From assembly GCF_018736145.1 (NCBI RefSeq), contig NZ_CP059997.1, forward strand, positions 457,501-521,500: DNA of 64,000 nt. Direction: 5' to 3'. Below are positions 40,938 through 49,869 of the stretch, piece by piece. The stretch's first letter is position 1. Each line of letters opens with the position of its first letter. A program made the position numbers and the translations under genes. The notes under the pieces are model-generated. The model saw only the letters and a list, made by a program, of their open reading frames with translations. It did no database searches and was not told where the DNA came from. Source of the DNA: Amycolatopsis sp. CA-230715. Its GTDB lineage: Bacteria > Actinomycetota > Actinomycetes > Mycobacteriales > Pseudonocardiaceae.

Positions 40938-42310
40938 GCGATCACCTCGTGCAGATCGTCGGGAAGGTCGTCGTCGTGAGCGTACGGGCCGACCACGGCC
41001 GCGGCGGACACGGCCACCCCGGTTTCCCCGCGGGGCCTGCGCAGCAGCGCTTTCGCGAGCGCGGCGACCTCGTCCGCGGTCACCGCGTCGATCCTGGCCA
41101 CCGTTTCGTCGACGCCGTGGTAGTCGCCGTAGTTGAGCTCCTGCTTGCCGATACGGGACATCCGGGACGCGCTGTCCTCCAGTCCCAGCACCAAACCGCC
41201 GCGCAGCTGCCCCTTCGCGCGCGCGACCTCGGCGTCCGAGAGGCCCTCGCGGGCGACGTCGGCGAGCACGTCGGTCAGGACGCCGGTGACCTCGCCGAGC
41301 CGGTCCGGCTGGCAGCCCGCGTACACCGACAGGTGACCGACGTCGGCGTAGCTCGCGACCGACGAGTACACCTGGTACGCCAGCCCGCGGCGTTCGCGGA
41401 CCTCCTGGAACAGCCGGGAACTCATCCCGCCGCCGAGCGCCGCGTTCAGCACGCTCAGGGTGTAGCGCCGGGGATCGTGCCGCGACAGCGCGCGCATCCC
41501 GAGCATGACGTGCGCCTGCTCGGTGTCGTCGGTGTGCAGCACCAGCTTGCCGCCGCCGTTCAGCCTCGCCCTGCCCGCGCGCGGCGGCACCGGGGTGTCC
41601 ACACCGGACAGCCGAGCGCCGAGTGCCTTGCGCACCAGGCGAAGCACCTGGGTGTGCTCGACGTTCCCGGCGACCGCGAGCACCATCCTCGGCTGCGTGT
41701 AGCGGGTGCGGTAGAAGCGCCGCAGCGCCGTGGCGGCCATGCCCTCGATCGAGGCTTCGGTGCCCAGCACCGGGCGCCCGAGCGGATGCGTGCCCATCAC
41801 CGCGCCGACGAAGTTCTCGTGCAGCAGGTCTTCCGGGTCGTCGTCGCGCATCGCGATCTCTTCGAGCACGACCCTGCGCTCGGTGTCCACATCGGACGGT
41901 TCGCACAGCGCGTCGAACACGACGTCGGTCACCAGGTCGACCGCGAGCGGGAGATCGGCGTCGAGCACCTGCGCGTAGTAGCAGGTGTGCTCCTTGGCGG
42001 TGAACGCGTTGAACTCGCCGCCGACCGCGTCGATCTCCTCGGCGATCTGCGTCGCGCTGCGCTTGCCGGTGCCCTTGAACAGAAGGTGTTCGAGGTAGTG
42101 CGCCGCCCCGGCGACCGCGGGCTGCTCGTCGCGCGAGCCGACGCCGACCCACAGCCCCACGGTGGCCGATCTCGACGCGGGCACGTGCTCGGTGACCACG
42201 CGGAGCCCGCCGGCCAGCACCGTCCGCTTCACCACCGCACCGTCCGAAGTGGACTCTAACGTGCGGGTGCTGCCCGCGGGCTGCTCGTGCCCGGAAACCT
42301 GACGCGCCAT
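40934..42310 (-). CDS. pepR: M16 family zinc metallopeptidase
   Basis: A 458-residue peptidase of the pitrilysin/processing-peptidase family. The inverted zinc motif HYLEH (71-75) and the distal glutamate in VVLEEIAMRDDDPEDLLHE are intact, so the protein is predicted active; the C-terminal half is the inactive-like partner domain. It follows pnp in many actinobacteria. It is separated from pnp here by a strong hairpin, and overlaps dapB. Targets unknown; possibly oligopeptide or leader peptide processing. Confidence 0.93.
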   Translation of the reverse strand: MARQVSGHEQPAGSTRTLESTSDGAVVKRTVLAGGLRVVTEHVPASRSATVGLWVGVGSRDEQPAVAGAAHYLEHLLFKGTGKRSATQIAEEIDAVGGEFNAFTAKEHTCYYAQVLDADLPLAVDLVTDVVFDALCEPSDVDTERRVVLEEIAMRDDDPEDLLHENFVGAVMGTHPLGRPVLGTEASIEGMAATALRRFYRTRYTQPRMVLAVAGNVEHTQVLRLVRKALGARLSGVDTPVPPRAGRARLNGGGKLVLHTDDTEQAHVMLGMRALSRHDPRRYTLSVLNAALGGGMSSRLFQEVRERRGLAYQVYSSVASYADVGHLSVYAGCQPDRLGEVTGVLTDVLADVAREGLSDAEVARAKGQLRGGLVLGLEDSASRMSRIGKQELNYGDYHGVDETVARIDAVTADEVAALAKALLRRPRGETGVAVSAAAVVGPYAHDDDLPDDLHEVIA

Positions 42311-42336
42311 GGGGTCCTAACTCACGTACCGACCGA

Positions 42337-42379
42337 GAAGGCCTCCCGCGCGGCGAAAACACGCGCGCGGGAGGCCTTC
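42337..42379 (-). terminator. 16-bp hairpin after pnp
   Basis: GAAGGCCTCCCGCGCG (42337-42352) and its exact complement (42364-42379) with an 11-nt loop, between the pnp stop (42404) and the pepR start (42310). Confidence 0.85.
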
Positions 42380-42403
42380 GCGGAACTGCTGTCCTGTTCG
42401 GAC

Positions 42404-44659
42404 TTACTTGGCTTCGGCCTTCTCGGCGTCGTCGGTCTTCGGCGCGTCACCCTCGGCGGGCTTCGCGTCCTCGTCGGCCACGACGATCAGGCTGATCTTG
42501 CCGCGGTTGTCGATGTCGGCGATCTCCACGCGCAGCTTGTCGCCGACGTTCACCACGTCCTCGACCTTGCCGATGCGCTTGCCGTTGCCCAGCTTGGAGA
42601 TGTGCACCAGGCCGTCCTTGCCCGGCAGCAGCGAGACGAACGCGCCGAACGCGGCCGTCTTCACCACGGTGCCGAGGAACCGCTCGCCGACCTTCGGCAG
42701 CTGCGGGTTGGCGATCGCGTTGATCTTGTCGATCGCCGCGTCCGCCGACGGGCCGTCCGCCGCGCCGACGTAGATCGTGCCGTCGTCCTCGATCGAGATG
42801 TCGGCGCCGGTCTCCTCGGTGATCGAGTTGATCATCTTGCCCTTCGGCCCGATGACCTCGCCGATCTTGTCGACCGGGATCTTCACGCTCGTCACGCGCG
42901 GCGCGAACGGGCTCATCTCGTCGGGGCCGTCGATCGCCTCGGCGATCACCTCGAGGATGGTGTGCCTGGCGTCCTTCGCCTGGTTCAGCGCGGCGGCGAG
43001 CACCTCGGACGGGATGCCGTCGAGCTTGGTGTCCAGCTGCAGCGCGGTGATCAGGTCCTTGGTGCCCGCGACCTTGAAGTCCATGTCGCCCAAGGCGTCC
43101 TCGGCACCGAGGATGTCGGTGAGCGCCACGTAGCGGGTCTCGCCGTCGACCTCGTCGGAGACCAGGCCCATCGCGATGCCCGCGACCGGTGCCTTCAGCG
43201 GCACGCCCGCGTTGTACAGGCCCATGGTGGACGCGCAGACCGAGCCCATCGAGGTGGACCCGTTCGACCCGAGCGCCTCGGACACCTGGCGGATCGCGTA
43301 CGGGAACTCGTCCCGCTTCGGCAGCACCGGCACCAGCGCGCGCTCGGCGAGCATGCCGTGGCCGATCTCGCGCCGCTTCGGCGAACCGACGCGGCCGGTC
43401 TCGCCGGTGGAGAACGGCGGGAAGTTGTAGTGGTGCAGGTACCGCTTCGTCGTCTCCGGGGACAGCGAGTCGATCTGCTGCTCCATGCGCAGCATGTTCA
43501 GCGTGGTGACGCCCAGGATCTGGGTCTCGCCGCGCTCGAACAGCGCCGAGCCGTGCGCGCGCGGGATGACCGCGACCTCGGCCGAGAGCTGGCGGATGTC
43601 GGTCAGGCCGCGGCCGTCCATCCGGATCTTCTCGGTGAGCACGCGCTGGCGCATGATCTTCTTCGTCAGGGCCTTGAACGCCCCGCCGATCTCCTTGTCA
43701 CGGCCTTCGAAGGCTTCGCCTTCGCCGAGGCCGACCTTCTCCAGCACGGCGGCCTTGACCTGGTCGGTCGCGGTGTCGCGGTCCTGCTTGCCGGGGATCT
43801 GCAACGCCTTGGCCAGGTCGTCGCTGGCGATCGCCGCGACGGCCTCGTAGACGTCCTGCTCGTAGGCCGGGTACAGCGGGAACTCGCCGGTTGGCTTCGC
43901 GGCCTCGGCGGCGAGGCGCTGCTGCGCCTCGCACAGCACCTTGATGAACGGCTTGGCGGCTTCGAGGCCCTCGGCGACGGACACCTCGTTGGGCGCCTTC
44001 GAGCCCGCGGCGATCAGGTCGAGCGTGTGCTCGGTGCCCTCGGCCTCGACCATCATGATCGCGACGTCATCGCCCACGATGCGCCCCGCGACGACCATGT
44101 TGAACGTCGCCTTCTCCAGCTGCGACCAGGTCGGGAACGCGACCCACTGGTCCTCGATCAGCGCGACGCGCACGCCGCCGACCGGGCCGGAGAACGGCAG
44201 GCCCGCGATCTGCGTCGACGCCGAGGCGGCGTTGATCGCGAGCACGTCGTACGGGTCCTCGGGGTTGAGGCTCTGCACGGTGATGACGACCTGGATCTCG
44301 TTGCGGAGACCGTCGGCGAACGACGGGCGCAGCGGGCGGTCGATCAGGCGGCAGGTGAGGATCGCGTCGGTGGACGGGCGGCCCTCGCGGCGGAAGAACG
44401 CGCCAGGGATGCGGCCCGCGGCGTACATGCGCTCTTCGACGTCCACGGTCAGCGGGAAGAAGTCGAAGTGCTCCTTCGGGTGCTTCGACGCCGTGGTCGC
44501 CGACAGCAGCATGGTCTCTTCGTCCAGATATGCGACGACGGCGCCGGCGGCCTGCTTGGCCAGCCTGCCGGTTTCGAAGCGGACGGTGCGGGTGCCGAAC
44601 CGGCCGTTGTCGAGCACGGCTTCGGTTTCGTGCACGGTGACTCCGGTGGAGTCGGTCAT
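42404..44659 (-). CDS. pnp: polyribonucleotide nucleotidyltransferase
   Basis: A 751-residue phosphorolytic 3'-5' exoribonuclease; in actinomycetes the enzyme has also been called guanosine pentaphosphate synthetase. Two RNase PH domains, an alpha-helical linker, a KH domain (IPVDKIGEVIGPKGKMINSI) and an S1 domain (FLGTVVKTAAFGAFVSLLPGKDGLVHISKL) appear in order, then an acidic tail. The ATG follows GAGGAGA. It lies downstream of rpsO with a 230-nt structured interval, and is followed by a strong terminator. Confidence 0.96.
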   Translation of the reverse strand: MTDSTGVTVHETEAVLDNGRFGTRTVRFETGRLAKQAAGAVVAYLDEETMLLSATTASKHPKEHFDFFPLTVDVEERMYAAGRIPGAFFRREGRPSTDAILTCRLIDRPLRPSFADGLRNEIQVVITVQSLNPEDPYDVLAINAASASTQIAGLPFSGPVGGVRVALIEDQWVAFPTWSQLEKATFNMVVAGRIVGDDVAIMMVEAEGTEHTLDLIAAGSKAPNEVSVAEGLEAAKPFIKVLCEAQQRLAAEAAKPTGEFPLYPAYEQDVYEAVAAIASDDLAKALQIPGKQDRDTATDQVKAAVLEKVGLGEGEAFEGRDKEIGGAFKALTKKIMRQRVLTEKIRMDGRGLTDIRQLSAEVAVIPRAHGSALFERGETQILGVTTLNMLRMEQQIDSLSPETTKRYLHHYNFPPFSTGETGRVGSPKRREIGHGMLAERALVPVLPKRDEFPYAIRQVSEALGSNGSTSMGSVCASTMGLYNAGVPLKAPVAGIAMGLVSDEVDGETRYVALTDILGAEDALGDMDFKVAGTKDLITALQLDTKLDGIPSEVLAAALNQAKDARHTILEVIAEAIDGPDEMSPFAPRVTSVKIPVDKIGEVIGPKGKMINSITEETGADISIEDDGTIYVGAADGPSADAAIDKINAIANPQLPKVGERFLGTVVKTAAFGAFVSLLPGKDGLVHISKLGNGKRIGKVEDVVNVGDKLRVEIADIDNRGKISLIVVADEDAKPAEGDAPKTDDAEKAEAK

Positions 44660-44733
44660 AGGGTGTTTCTCCTCTTTTTCTCTGCGGTCGCGCCGGGGTG
44701 CCAGCCCTTGGCTACCCCACGCCCGAGAGTGAG

Positions 44734-44791
44734 GCCGGTCTTCGATCGAAGCCCCCGGGACCTCTCCCGGGAACCACTACCGAGGACCGGC
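44734..44791 (-). promoter_or_regulatory. structured RNA element in the pnp leader
   Basis: A three-stem fold can be drawn: outer GCCGGTC (44734-44740) with GACCGGC (44785-44791), inner CTTC-GATC-GAAG (44740-44751), and CCCGGGA-CCTC-TCCCGGG (44754-44771). It lies 75-130 nt before the pnp start. In Streptomyces the rpsO-pnp interval holds a stem-loop cut by RNase III, so autoregulation of pnp is plausible. Confidence 0.55.
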
Positions 44792-44845
44792 GAACGTGTT
44801 CTCGTGACGCGACGCGCGACCGGTGTTTTCGGTCTTCTTTGTACC

Positions 44846-44878
44846 GAGGGGGAGCGACCGTACCGGTCACTCCCCCTC
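44846..44878 (-). terminator. terminator of rpsO
   Basis: GAGGGGGAG/CTCCCCCTC plus GACCG/CGGTC with one mismatch, 9 nt after the rpsO stop. Some readthrough into pnp is likely. Confidence 0.7.
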
Positions 44879-44886
44879 GAAACGTG

Positions 44887-45156
44887 CTATCGGCGCAGGC
44901 CCAGGCGCTGGATCAGCGACCGGTAGCGCTCGATGTCCACCTTGGCCACATAGTTCAGCAGCCTGCGGCGGCGGCCGACCAGCAGCAGCAGGCCGCGACG
45001 CGAGTGGTGGTCGTGCTTGTGCGTCTTGAGGTGCTCGGTGAGGCCCGTGATCCGCTTGGTCAGCAGGGCGACCTGCGCCTCGGGCGATCCGGTGTCCGAG
45101 TCGTGCACGCCGTACTCGGTGAGGATCGACTTCTTCTCGTCGGTGGACAGCGCCAC
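44887..45156 (-). CDS. rpsO: 30S ribosomal protein S15
   Basis: An 89-residue primary rRNA-binding protein of the small subunit. Typical residues are GSPEAQVALLTKRI, HKHDHHSRRGLLLLVGRRRRLLNYV and the end YRSLIQRLGLRR. The GTG at 45156, with AGGAGA 7 nt upstream, gives the canonical length. It is followed by pnp, as in most bacteria. Confidence 0.97.
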   Translation of the reverse strand: MALSTDEKKSILTEYGVHDSDTGSPEAQVALLTKRITGLTEHLKTHKHDHHSRRGLLLLVGRRRRLLNYVAKVDIERYRSLIQRLGLRR

Positions 45157-45292
45157 GCTTACTCTCCTGTGTTCTGGTGATCGCGGCCGTGTGGCCGCGC
45201 CACCCGTCGGTGCCGTGCGGCCCGGACGGTGTCGCCCGCCGGGTGAGCCGGTCACGGCCGCCACGGACTGCAGCCGGACCCGGTTCGCAAGG

Positions 45293-45835
45293 TTACCAGC
45301 CGACTACCGGACCACCGCGCCCGGCGGTCAGCGGGAACCGCTCGACCTCGGTGTACACGGGCCCGCCCTGGCCGGGGTCACTGCGCAGGAGCACCACCTC
45401 GGTCACGGTCCACGACGCGCTTTCGTAACGCTGGAACCGCCGTGTCCATTCCGGGTCGACCCTGGTCTCCGCCCTGGCCACGGTCAGGTGCGGCACGTAG
45501 TCGCGCTCCGAACCGCCCGCCAGGGCCGCGAGCAGGTCGAGATCGCCTTCGCCGAGGTCCTCGACGCCGAGCCACAGCACTCTGCCGAAGGTGCCGGACC
45601 CGGCGAGCCGGACCGTCGGCCTGCGGCACTGCGCGAACACCGTGCGCAGCGTCTCCGCCCTGCCGTCCGGATCGCGCAGCGCGCCGTAGTAGGACAGCGT
45701 GACGTGCCACTGGTCCGGCGGGGACCACCGCAGGCCCTGCTGGAGCGAGCCGTACTCGGGGTACACCGCCAGCTCCGCCCGCAGCGGCACGGTGACGTCG
45801 AACGGCGGCAGGATCGCCGTGAAGTACGTGCTCAG
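45293..45835 (-). CDS. 2'-5' RNA ligase/phosphodiesterase-like protein, CTG start
   Basis: A 180-residue protein of the 2H phosphoesterase (LigT-like) superfamily, acting on 2',3'-cyclic phosphates or 2'-5' linked RNA. The two HxT motifs are HVT (44-46, in QWHVTLSYYG) and HLT (116-118, in YVPHLTVAR). The reading frame is open back to a TAA at 45839-45841, but the only conventional start, a GTG at 45790, would cut off STYFTAILPPFDVT, which is the first beta-strand of the fold. A CTG at 45835 starts exactly there, preceded by GAGGCAGG. I take CTG as the start. It is placed 3 nt behind the XRE gene. Confidence 0.75.
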   Translation of the reverse strand: MSTYFTAILPPFDVTVPLRAELAVYPEYGSLQQGLRWSPPDQWHVTLSYYGALRDPDGRAETLRTVFAQCRRPTVRLAGSGTFGRVLWLGVEDLGEGDLDLLAALAGGSERDYVPHLTVARAETRVDPEWTRRFQRYESASWTVTEVVLLRSDPGQGGPVYTEVERFPLTAGRGGPVVGW

Positions 45836-45838
45836 GGC

Positions 45839-46339
45839 TTACCTGCCTCGCCCGGCACGGCGGAGCAGGTCCGCGATCGCGGGGAAGTCGTCGTCGAGCC
45901 GCTTGGCCGCTTCGACGAGGTCCTCGTGCTCGGCGACCTCGCGCAGCGCGACGAGGATCGCCCCGTCCTCGGTCGAGCCGGGCGACGGCGTTTCCGCGGC
46001 GGCGACCGGGAAGCTGTCCCTGCCCACCGTCGGGCGCGCGTCGCGGACGTCTTCGAGCGCGGCGAGCAGTGCTTCACGGCGCCCCGAAGCGACGTCGGGG
46101 GTGAGGCACTTGCGCTCCAGCATGATCATCCTGGCCAGTACGACCGGGTTGCCGATCTTCGCCCGCCGCCCGCTCATCACTTGGCTCAGCATCGGCGCGC
46201 TGATGCCGAGCACCTCGGCCAGGAACGCCTGCGACACGTCGAACGCGACCACGAGCCTGCGCACCCTGTCCCCGAGCGGCTCCCCGTACCACTCGCGCTG
46301 CAGCTCGATGTTCCGCTGGACGATCTTGTGGTCCTCCAC
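45839..46339 (-). CDS. XRE-type helix-turn-helix regulator
   Basis: A 166-residue DNA-binding protein. VSQAFLAEVLGISAPMLSQVMSGRRAKIGNP (about 35-65) is a classic lambda-repressor-type helix-turn-helix, followed by an acidic helical region ending DDDFPAIADLLRRAGRGR. GTG at 46339 is chosen over longer starts because it begins a compact domain and follows G/A-rich sequence. The stop is 3 nt before the proposed CTG start of the LigT-like gene. Targets unknown; it may regulate its own unit. Confidence 0.75.
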   Translation of the reverse strand: MEDHKIVQRNIELQREWYGEPLGDRVRRLVVAFDVSQAFLAEVLGISAPMLSQVMSGRRAKIGNPVVLARMIMLERKCLTPDVASGRREALLAALEDVRDARPTVGRDSFPVAAAETPSPGSTEDGAILVALREVAEHEDLVEAAKRLDDDFPAIADLLRRAGRGR

Positions 46340-46460
46340 AGCTCCCGCTCCCCTACCAGCTTCTCCCGATCTCGTTCGGAAAGGCATCTTGCCAGGTGAC
46401 GCGCCCCGGCGTGCGCGGTTCGGGCAGCCGTGCACCCGGATGCACCCGACCGGACGGCGC

Positions 46461-47423
46461 TCAGCCGAGCAGCTTTCTCGTCCGCACGACGTCGTCGTCC
46501 ATCTGCTCCACCAGCTCCTCCGACGAGGAGAACTTCACCATGCCCCGCAGCCGCTCGACGAAGTCGACCGCGACGTGCTGGCCGTAGAAGTCCTCGTCGA
46601 CGTCGAGCACGAACGCCTCGACCCGCCGCTCACGGCCGGAGAACGTCGGGTTCGTGCCCACCGAGACGGCGGCCTTCAACGGCCGGTCCGGCGCGCTGGC
46701 GCGGGTGAACCACGCCGCGTAGATCCCGTCCGCGGGCACCGCCGAGTACCGCGGGCTCGACAGGTTCGCGGTCGGGTAGCCGAGGTCGTGGCCGCGCCCG
46801 TCGCCGCGCACGACGATCCCTTCGAGCCGGTGCGGCCTGCCGAGCGCCTCGGCGGCCGCGGCGACGTCACCGGCGTCGATGCACGACCGGACGTAGGTCG
46901 AGGAGAACGTGATCTCCCCGGGCTCGGCGGGCTGGTCCGGCTGCAGCGTGCCGCCCTGGAGCTCGGCGCCCTGCGCGACGAACCCGAACCGCTTCCCGAG
47001 CGTGCGCAGCAGCGCGACGTCTCCCGCGGCCTTCGCGCCGAAGGTGAAGTTCTCCCCCACGATCACCGCGGCCGCGTGCAGCTTGTCCACCAGCATCTCG
47101 TGCACGAACTCGTGCGCGGGCAGCCGCGAGAGCTCCGGGGTGAACGGCAGCACCGCGAACACGTCGACGCCGAGGCCTTCCACGAGCTCCGCCTTGCGGC
47201 GCAACGTGGTCAGCTGCGCCGGGTGGCTGCCGGGGCGGACCACTTCGGACGGATGCGGGTCGAAGGTGAGCACCACGCTGGGCAGCCCGCGTTCCCGTGC
47301 CACCTCGACCGTTCTGCGGATCAGGGCCTGGTGCCCGCGGTGCACCCCGTCGAAGACACCGATGGTGACCACGCACCGACCCCACCCACCGGGGAGATCC
47401 GACAACCCTCGCCAACGCTGCAC
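46461..47423 (-). CDS. ribF: bifunctional riboflavin kinase/FAD synthetase
   Basis: A 320-residue enzyme making FMN and FAD. The N-terminal nucleotidyltransferase has TIGVFDGVHRGHQALI with its HxGH-like motif. The C-terminal riboflavin kinase shows GDGRGHDLGYPTANL and, further on, EAFVLDVDEDFYGQHVAVDFVERLRG. GTG start. It follows truB by 9 nt, as in most actinobacteria. Confidence 0.95.
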   Translation of the reverse strand: MQRWRGLSDLPGGWGRCVVTIGVFDGVHRGHQALIRRTVEVARERGLPSVVLTFDPHPSEVVRPGSHPAQLTTLRRKAELVEGLGVDVFAVLPFTPELSRLPAHEFVHEMLVDKLHAAAVIVGENFTFGAKAAGDVALLRTLGKRFGFVAQGAELQGGTLQPDQPAEPGEITFSSTYVRSCIDAGDVAAAAEALGRPHRLEGIVVRGDGRGHDLGYPTANLSSPRYSAVPADGIYAAWFTRASAPDRPLKAAVSVGTNPTFSGRERRVEAFVLDVDEDFYGQHVAVDFVERLRGMVKFSSSEELVEQMDDDVVRTRKLLG

Positions 47424-47432
47424 GGTGACACC

Positions 47433-48347
47433 TTATGCCGGGCTGAGCACGACGACCGAACGGGCCACGCCGCCTTCGTCGACGGCGAGCGCCAGCACGC
47501 GGCCGTTCGGATCGAACACCCCGTAGGTGCCGTCGATCCCGGCCGGCGGCACCCTCTGTCCATATTGGACCGCCTTGGCGAGCCCGGTGCCGACGTCGCG
47601 GCGCGGGAAAGCCTTCGCGACCGCCTCGTCGAGCGAAAAGGACAGTTCCGGCTTCTCTTCGAGCTGTTCGAGCGTGCGCGCGGCGGCGAGCGCGAACGGG
47701 CCGACGGTGGTGCGCCGCAACGCGCCGAGGTGGCCGCCGACGCCGAGCCCGGCGCCGAGATCCCTGGCCAGCGCGCGCACGTAGGTGCCCGACGAGCAGT
47801 CCACTACCGCGTCGAGTTCGATCGTGCCCCCTTCGCGGCGAGCGGCGAGGAGGTCGAACCGGTACACCGTGACCGGGCGCGGCGGCAGATCGAGCTCCTC
47901 GCCCGCGCGGACGCGGGCATAGGCGCGCTTGCCGTCGACCTTGACCGCGCTGACCGCGCTGGGCACCTGCTGGATGTCCCCGGTCAGCGTCGCGATCCCG
48001 GCGGCGACGGCCTCGTCGGTCACCGCGGCGACCGCGTCGGCCGACGCTTCGGCGAGTTGCTCGCCGTCGGCGTCGTCGGTGGTGGTCGAGGAGCCGAGGA
48101 CGATCGTCGCGAGGTAGGTCTTGCGGTCCAGCGCGAGGTGCCCGAGGAGCTTGGTGGCCCGTTCGATGCCGAGCACGAGCACGCCGGTGGCCATCGGGTC
48201 GAGCGTGCCGGCGTGGCCGACCTTGCGGGTGCCCATGATGCGCCGGACGCGCGCGACGACGTCGTGGGAGGTCATCCCCGGCGGCTTGTCGACGACCAGG
48301 AGTCCTGGCGGTGGCGGGGGACGACGGGGACCTTTCGGGTGGGACAC
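47433..48347 (-). CDS. truB: tRNA pseudouridine(55) synthase
   Basis: A 304-residue enzyme that makes the TpsiC-loop pseudouridine in tRNA. Catalytic Asp50 lies in VGHAGTLDPMATGVL; KTYLATIVLG, GDIQQVPSAVSAVKVDGKRAYARVRAG and the RCSSGTYVRALARDLG-type motif (DCSSGTYVRALARDLG) follow. The C-terminal PUA-like part ends VVVLSPA. Part of the infB-rbfA-truB-ribF cluster. Confidence 0.96.
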   Translation of the reverse strand: MSHPKGPRRPPPPPGLLVVDKPPGMTSHDVVARVRRIMGTRKVGHAGTLDPMATGVLVLGIERATKLLGHLALDRKTYLATIVLGSSTTTDDADGEQLAEASADAVAAVTDEAVAAGIATLTGDIQQVPSAVSAVKVDGKRAYARVRAGEELDLPPRPVTVYRFDLLAARREGGTIELDAVVDCSSGTYVRALARDLGAGLGVGGHLGALRRTTVGPFALAAARTLEQLEEKPELSFSLDEAVAKAFPRRDVGTGLAKAVQYGQRVPPAGIDGTYGVFDPNGRVLALAVDEGGVARSVVVLSPA

Positions 48348-48371
48348 GGGCGAAACCCTATCCGGCCGTCC

Positions 48372-49697
48372 TCACGCGGCGGCGGGGACGGCTTCCGGTT
48401 CCCTCGCGTCCCAGCGGCGGCGGGTGATGCGCACCGGGATGTCCTCGCCGCGGGCCTCGGCGGCGAACAGCGTCGCGCGCGTCCGCCGCCACCACACCAG
48501 CATCCGGACCGTGCCGAGTGCCAGCACCGCGACCACGGCCAGCAGCGCGATCCGGAAGTTGCCGCCGGTCCAGCCCAGCAGCAGGCCGACGCTGAGCGCG
48601 GCCACCGTCGTCGCGACGAACCCGCCGACGTTCACCACGCCGGTCGCGGTGCCGACGCGGTGCAGCGGGTTGTAGTCCCTGGCGAGGGCGAACCCGATCA
48701 TCGACGCGGGCCCGCCGAGCGAGAGGAAGGCGAAGGAGGGCACCAGCACGCCCAGCGGCACGGCGCCGGGCCAGCCGAGCAGGACCGCCCACACCGCCGC
48801 CGCGCCGACGAGGTAACCGCCGACGAGCGGCATCCGCAGGGACGGGCGGCCCGCGATGATGCTGCCCACCACCGGCCCGCCGATCATCGAGCCGAACACG
48901 AACACGGTGAGCAGCGCGCTCGCCGTCGCCTTCGGCTGCCCCTGGCCCTGCACCAGGTACGGCACGCCCCACAGCATGGTCAGCACGTTCGGCGCGAACA
49001 TCGTGGTGAAGTGCACCCAGAACCCGAGCCGGGTGCCCGGTATCCGCCACGCGCCCGCGACCTGGCGGCCGAGCGCCTTGACGTCCACCGGTTCGCGCGC
49101 CACGGGCCGCGCTTCCCCTGGCGCGTCACGGATCCCGCGGATCGCGAACACCGCGTACAGCACGGTGATCACGCCGACGGTCAGGAAGGTCGGCGTCCAG
49201 CCTGGCCCGGCGAGCAGGAGCGTCAGCGGGACCGTCGCGGCGAGGTTGCCGACGTAGCCGAGCGCGGTGGTGAAGGAGGTGACGACCGCGTACTGGCGGC
49301 CGGGGAAGTGCGCCGCGATGAGCCGCAGCACGCTGACGAAGGTGAGCGCGTCGCCGAAGCCGAGCACCGCCCTCGCCGCGAGGCCGAGCCCGTAGGAGGT
49401 GGCGAGCGCGAGCAGGATCTGGCCGAGCCCGAGGAACAGCAGCGCCGCGGTGAGCACGCGTCGCGAGCCGTAGCGGTCGACGAGTACCCCGGCCGGGATC
49501 TGCATCGCCGCGTAGACGCCGACCTGCAGCACGGTGAACGTGCCGAGCGCGGCGACGCCGACGCCGAACCGGTCGGCCGCCTGCAGCCCCGCCACCCCGA
49601 AGGAGGTGCGGTGGAAGACGGCGAGCAGGTAGATGGCGGCGGCGGTCAGCCAGATCAGCCACGACTTCGCGGAAGCCCTGGCGGGCGGGGGCGACAC
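48372..49697 (-). CDS. MFS transporter
   Basis: A 441-residue 12-TM major facilitator. PAGVLVDRYGSRRVL (about residues 68-82) is the A motif of the loop between TM2 and TM3. The region GIRDAPGEARPVAREPVDVKALG is the central cytoplasmic loop. The style is that of metabolite/H+ symporters of the NarK/UhpT-like group; no substrate can be assigned. GGAGGA lies 5 nt before the GTG. It separates truB from the MATE gene and is not part of the conserved cluster. Confidence 0.82.
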   Translation of the reverse strand: MSPPPARASAKSWLIWLTAAAIYLLAVFHRTSFGVAGLQAADRFGVGVAALGTFTVLQVGVYAAMQIPAGVLVDRYGSRRVLTAALLFLGLGQILLALATSYGLGLAARAVLGFGDALTFVSVLRLIAAHFPGRQYAVVTSFTTALGYVGNLAATVPLTLLLAGPGWTPTFLTVGVITVLYAVFAIRGIRDAPGEARPVAREPVDVKALGRQVAGAWRIPGTRLGFWVHFTTMFAPNVLTMLWGVPYLVQGQGQPKATASALLTVFVFGSMIGGPVVGSIIAGRPSLRMPLVGGYLVGAAAVWAVLLGWPGAVPLGVLVPSFAFLSLGGPASMIGFALARDYNPLHRVGTATGVVNVGGFVATTVAALSVGLLLGWTGGNFRIALLAVVAVLALGTVRMLVWWRRTRATLFAAEARGEDIPVRITRRRWDAREPEAVPAAA

Positions 49698-49869
49698 GGA
49701 GATCCTCCAGGCGGGACGAGGGCGGGAACGGTGCACCCCGCGTCGGCCGGGCGCTGGTCGAGCCCCGGCGCGGACGCGGTCACGAGAGCGTCTTCGTTGC
49801 CGCCTCACCAGTTGTATCGCCTAAGCAACGCCGAAACATAGCCGTGACCCGCGTGCGATTGCCCACACG

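Noticed and set aside
45699..49841. A 1380-codon plus-strand open frame opposite ribF, truB and MFS genes
   Set aside because: It is the antisense of clearly identified genes. Very high GC makes stop codons rare in such frames, and the composition (runs of Arg, His, Asp, Glu) is typical of shadow frames.
49800..49845. GTTG...CAAC inverted repeat before the MFS gene as an operator
   Set aside because: Only four bases of each arm pair, and the centre does not continue the symmetry.
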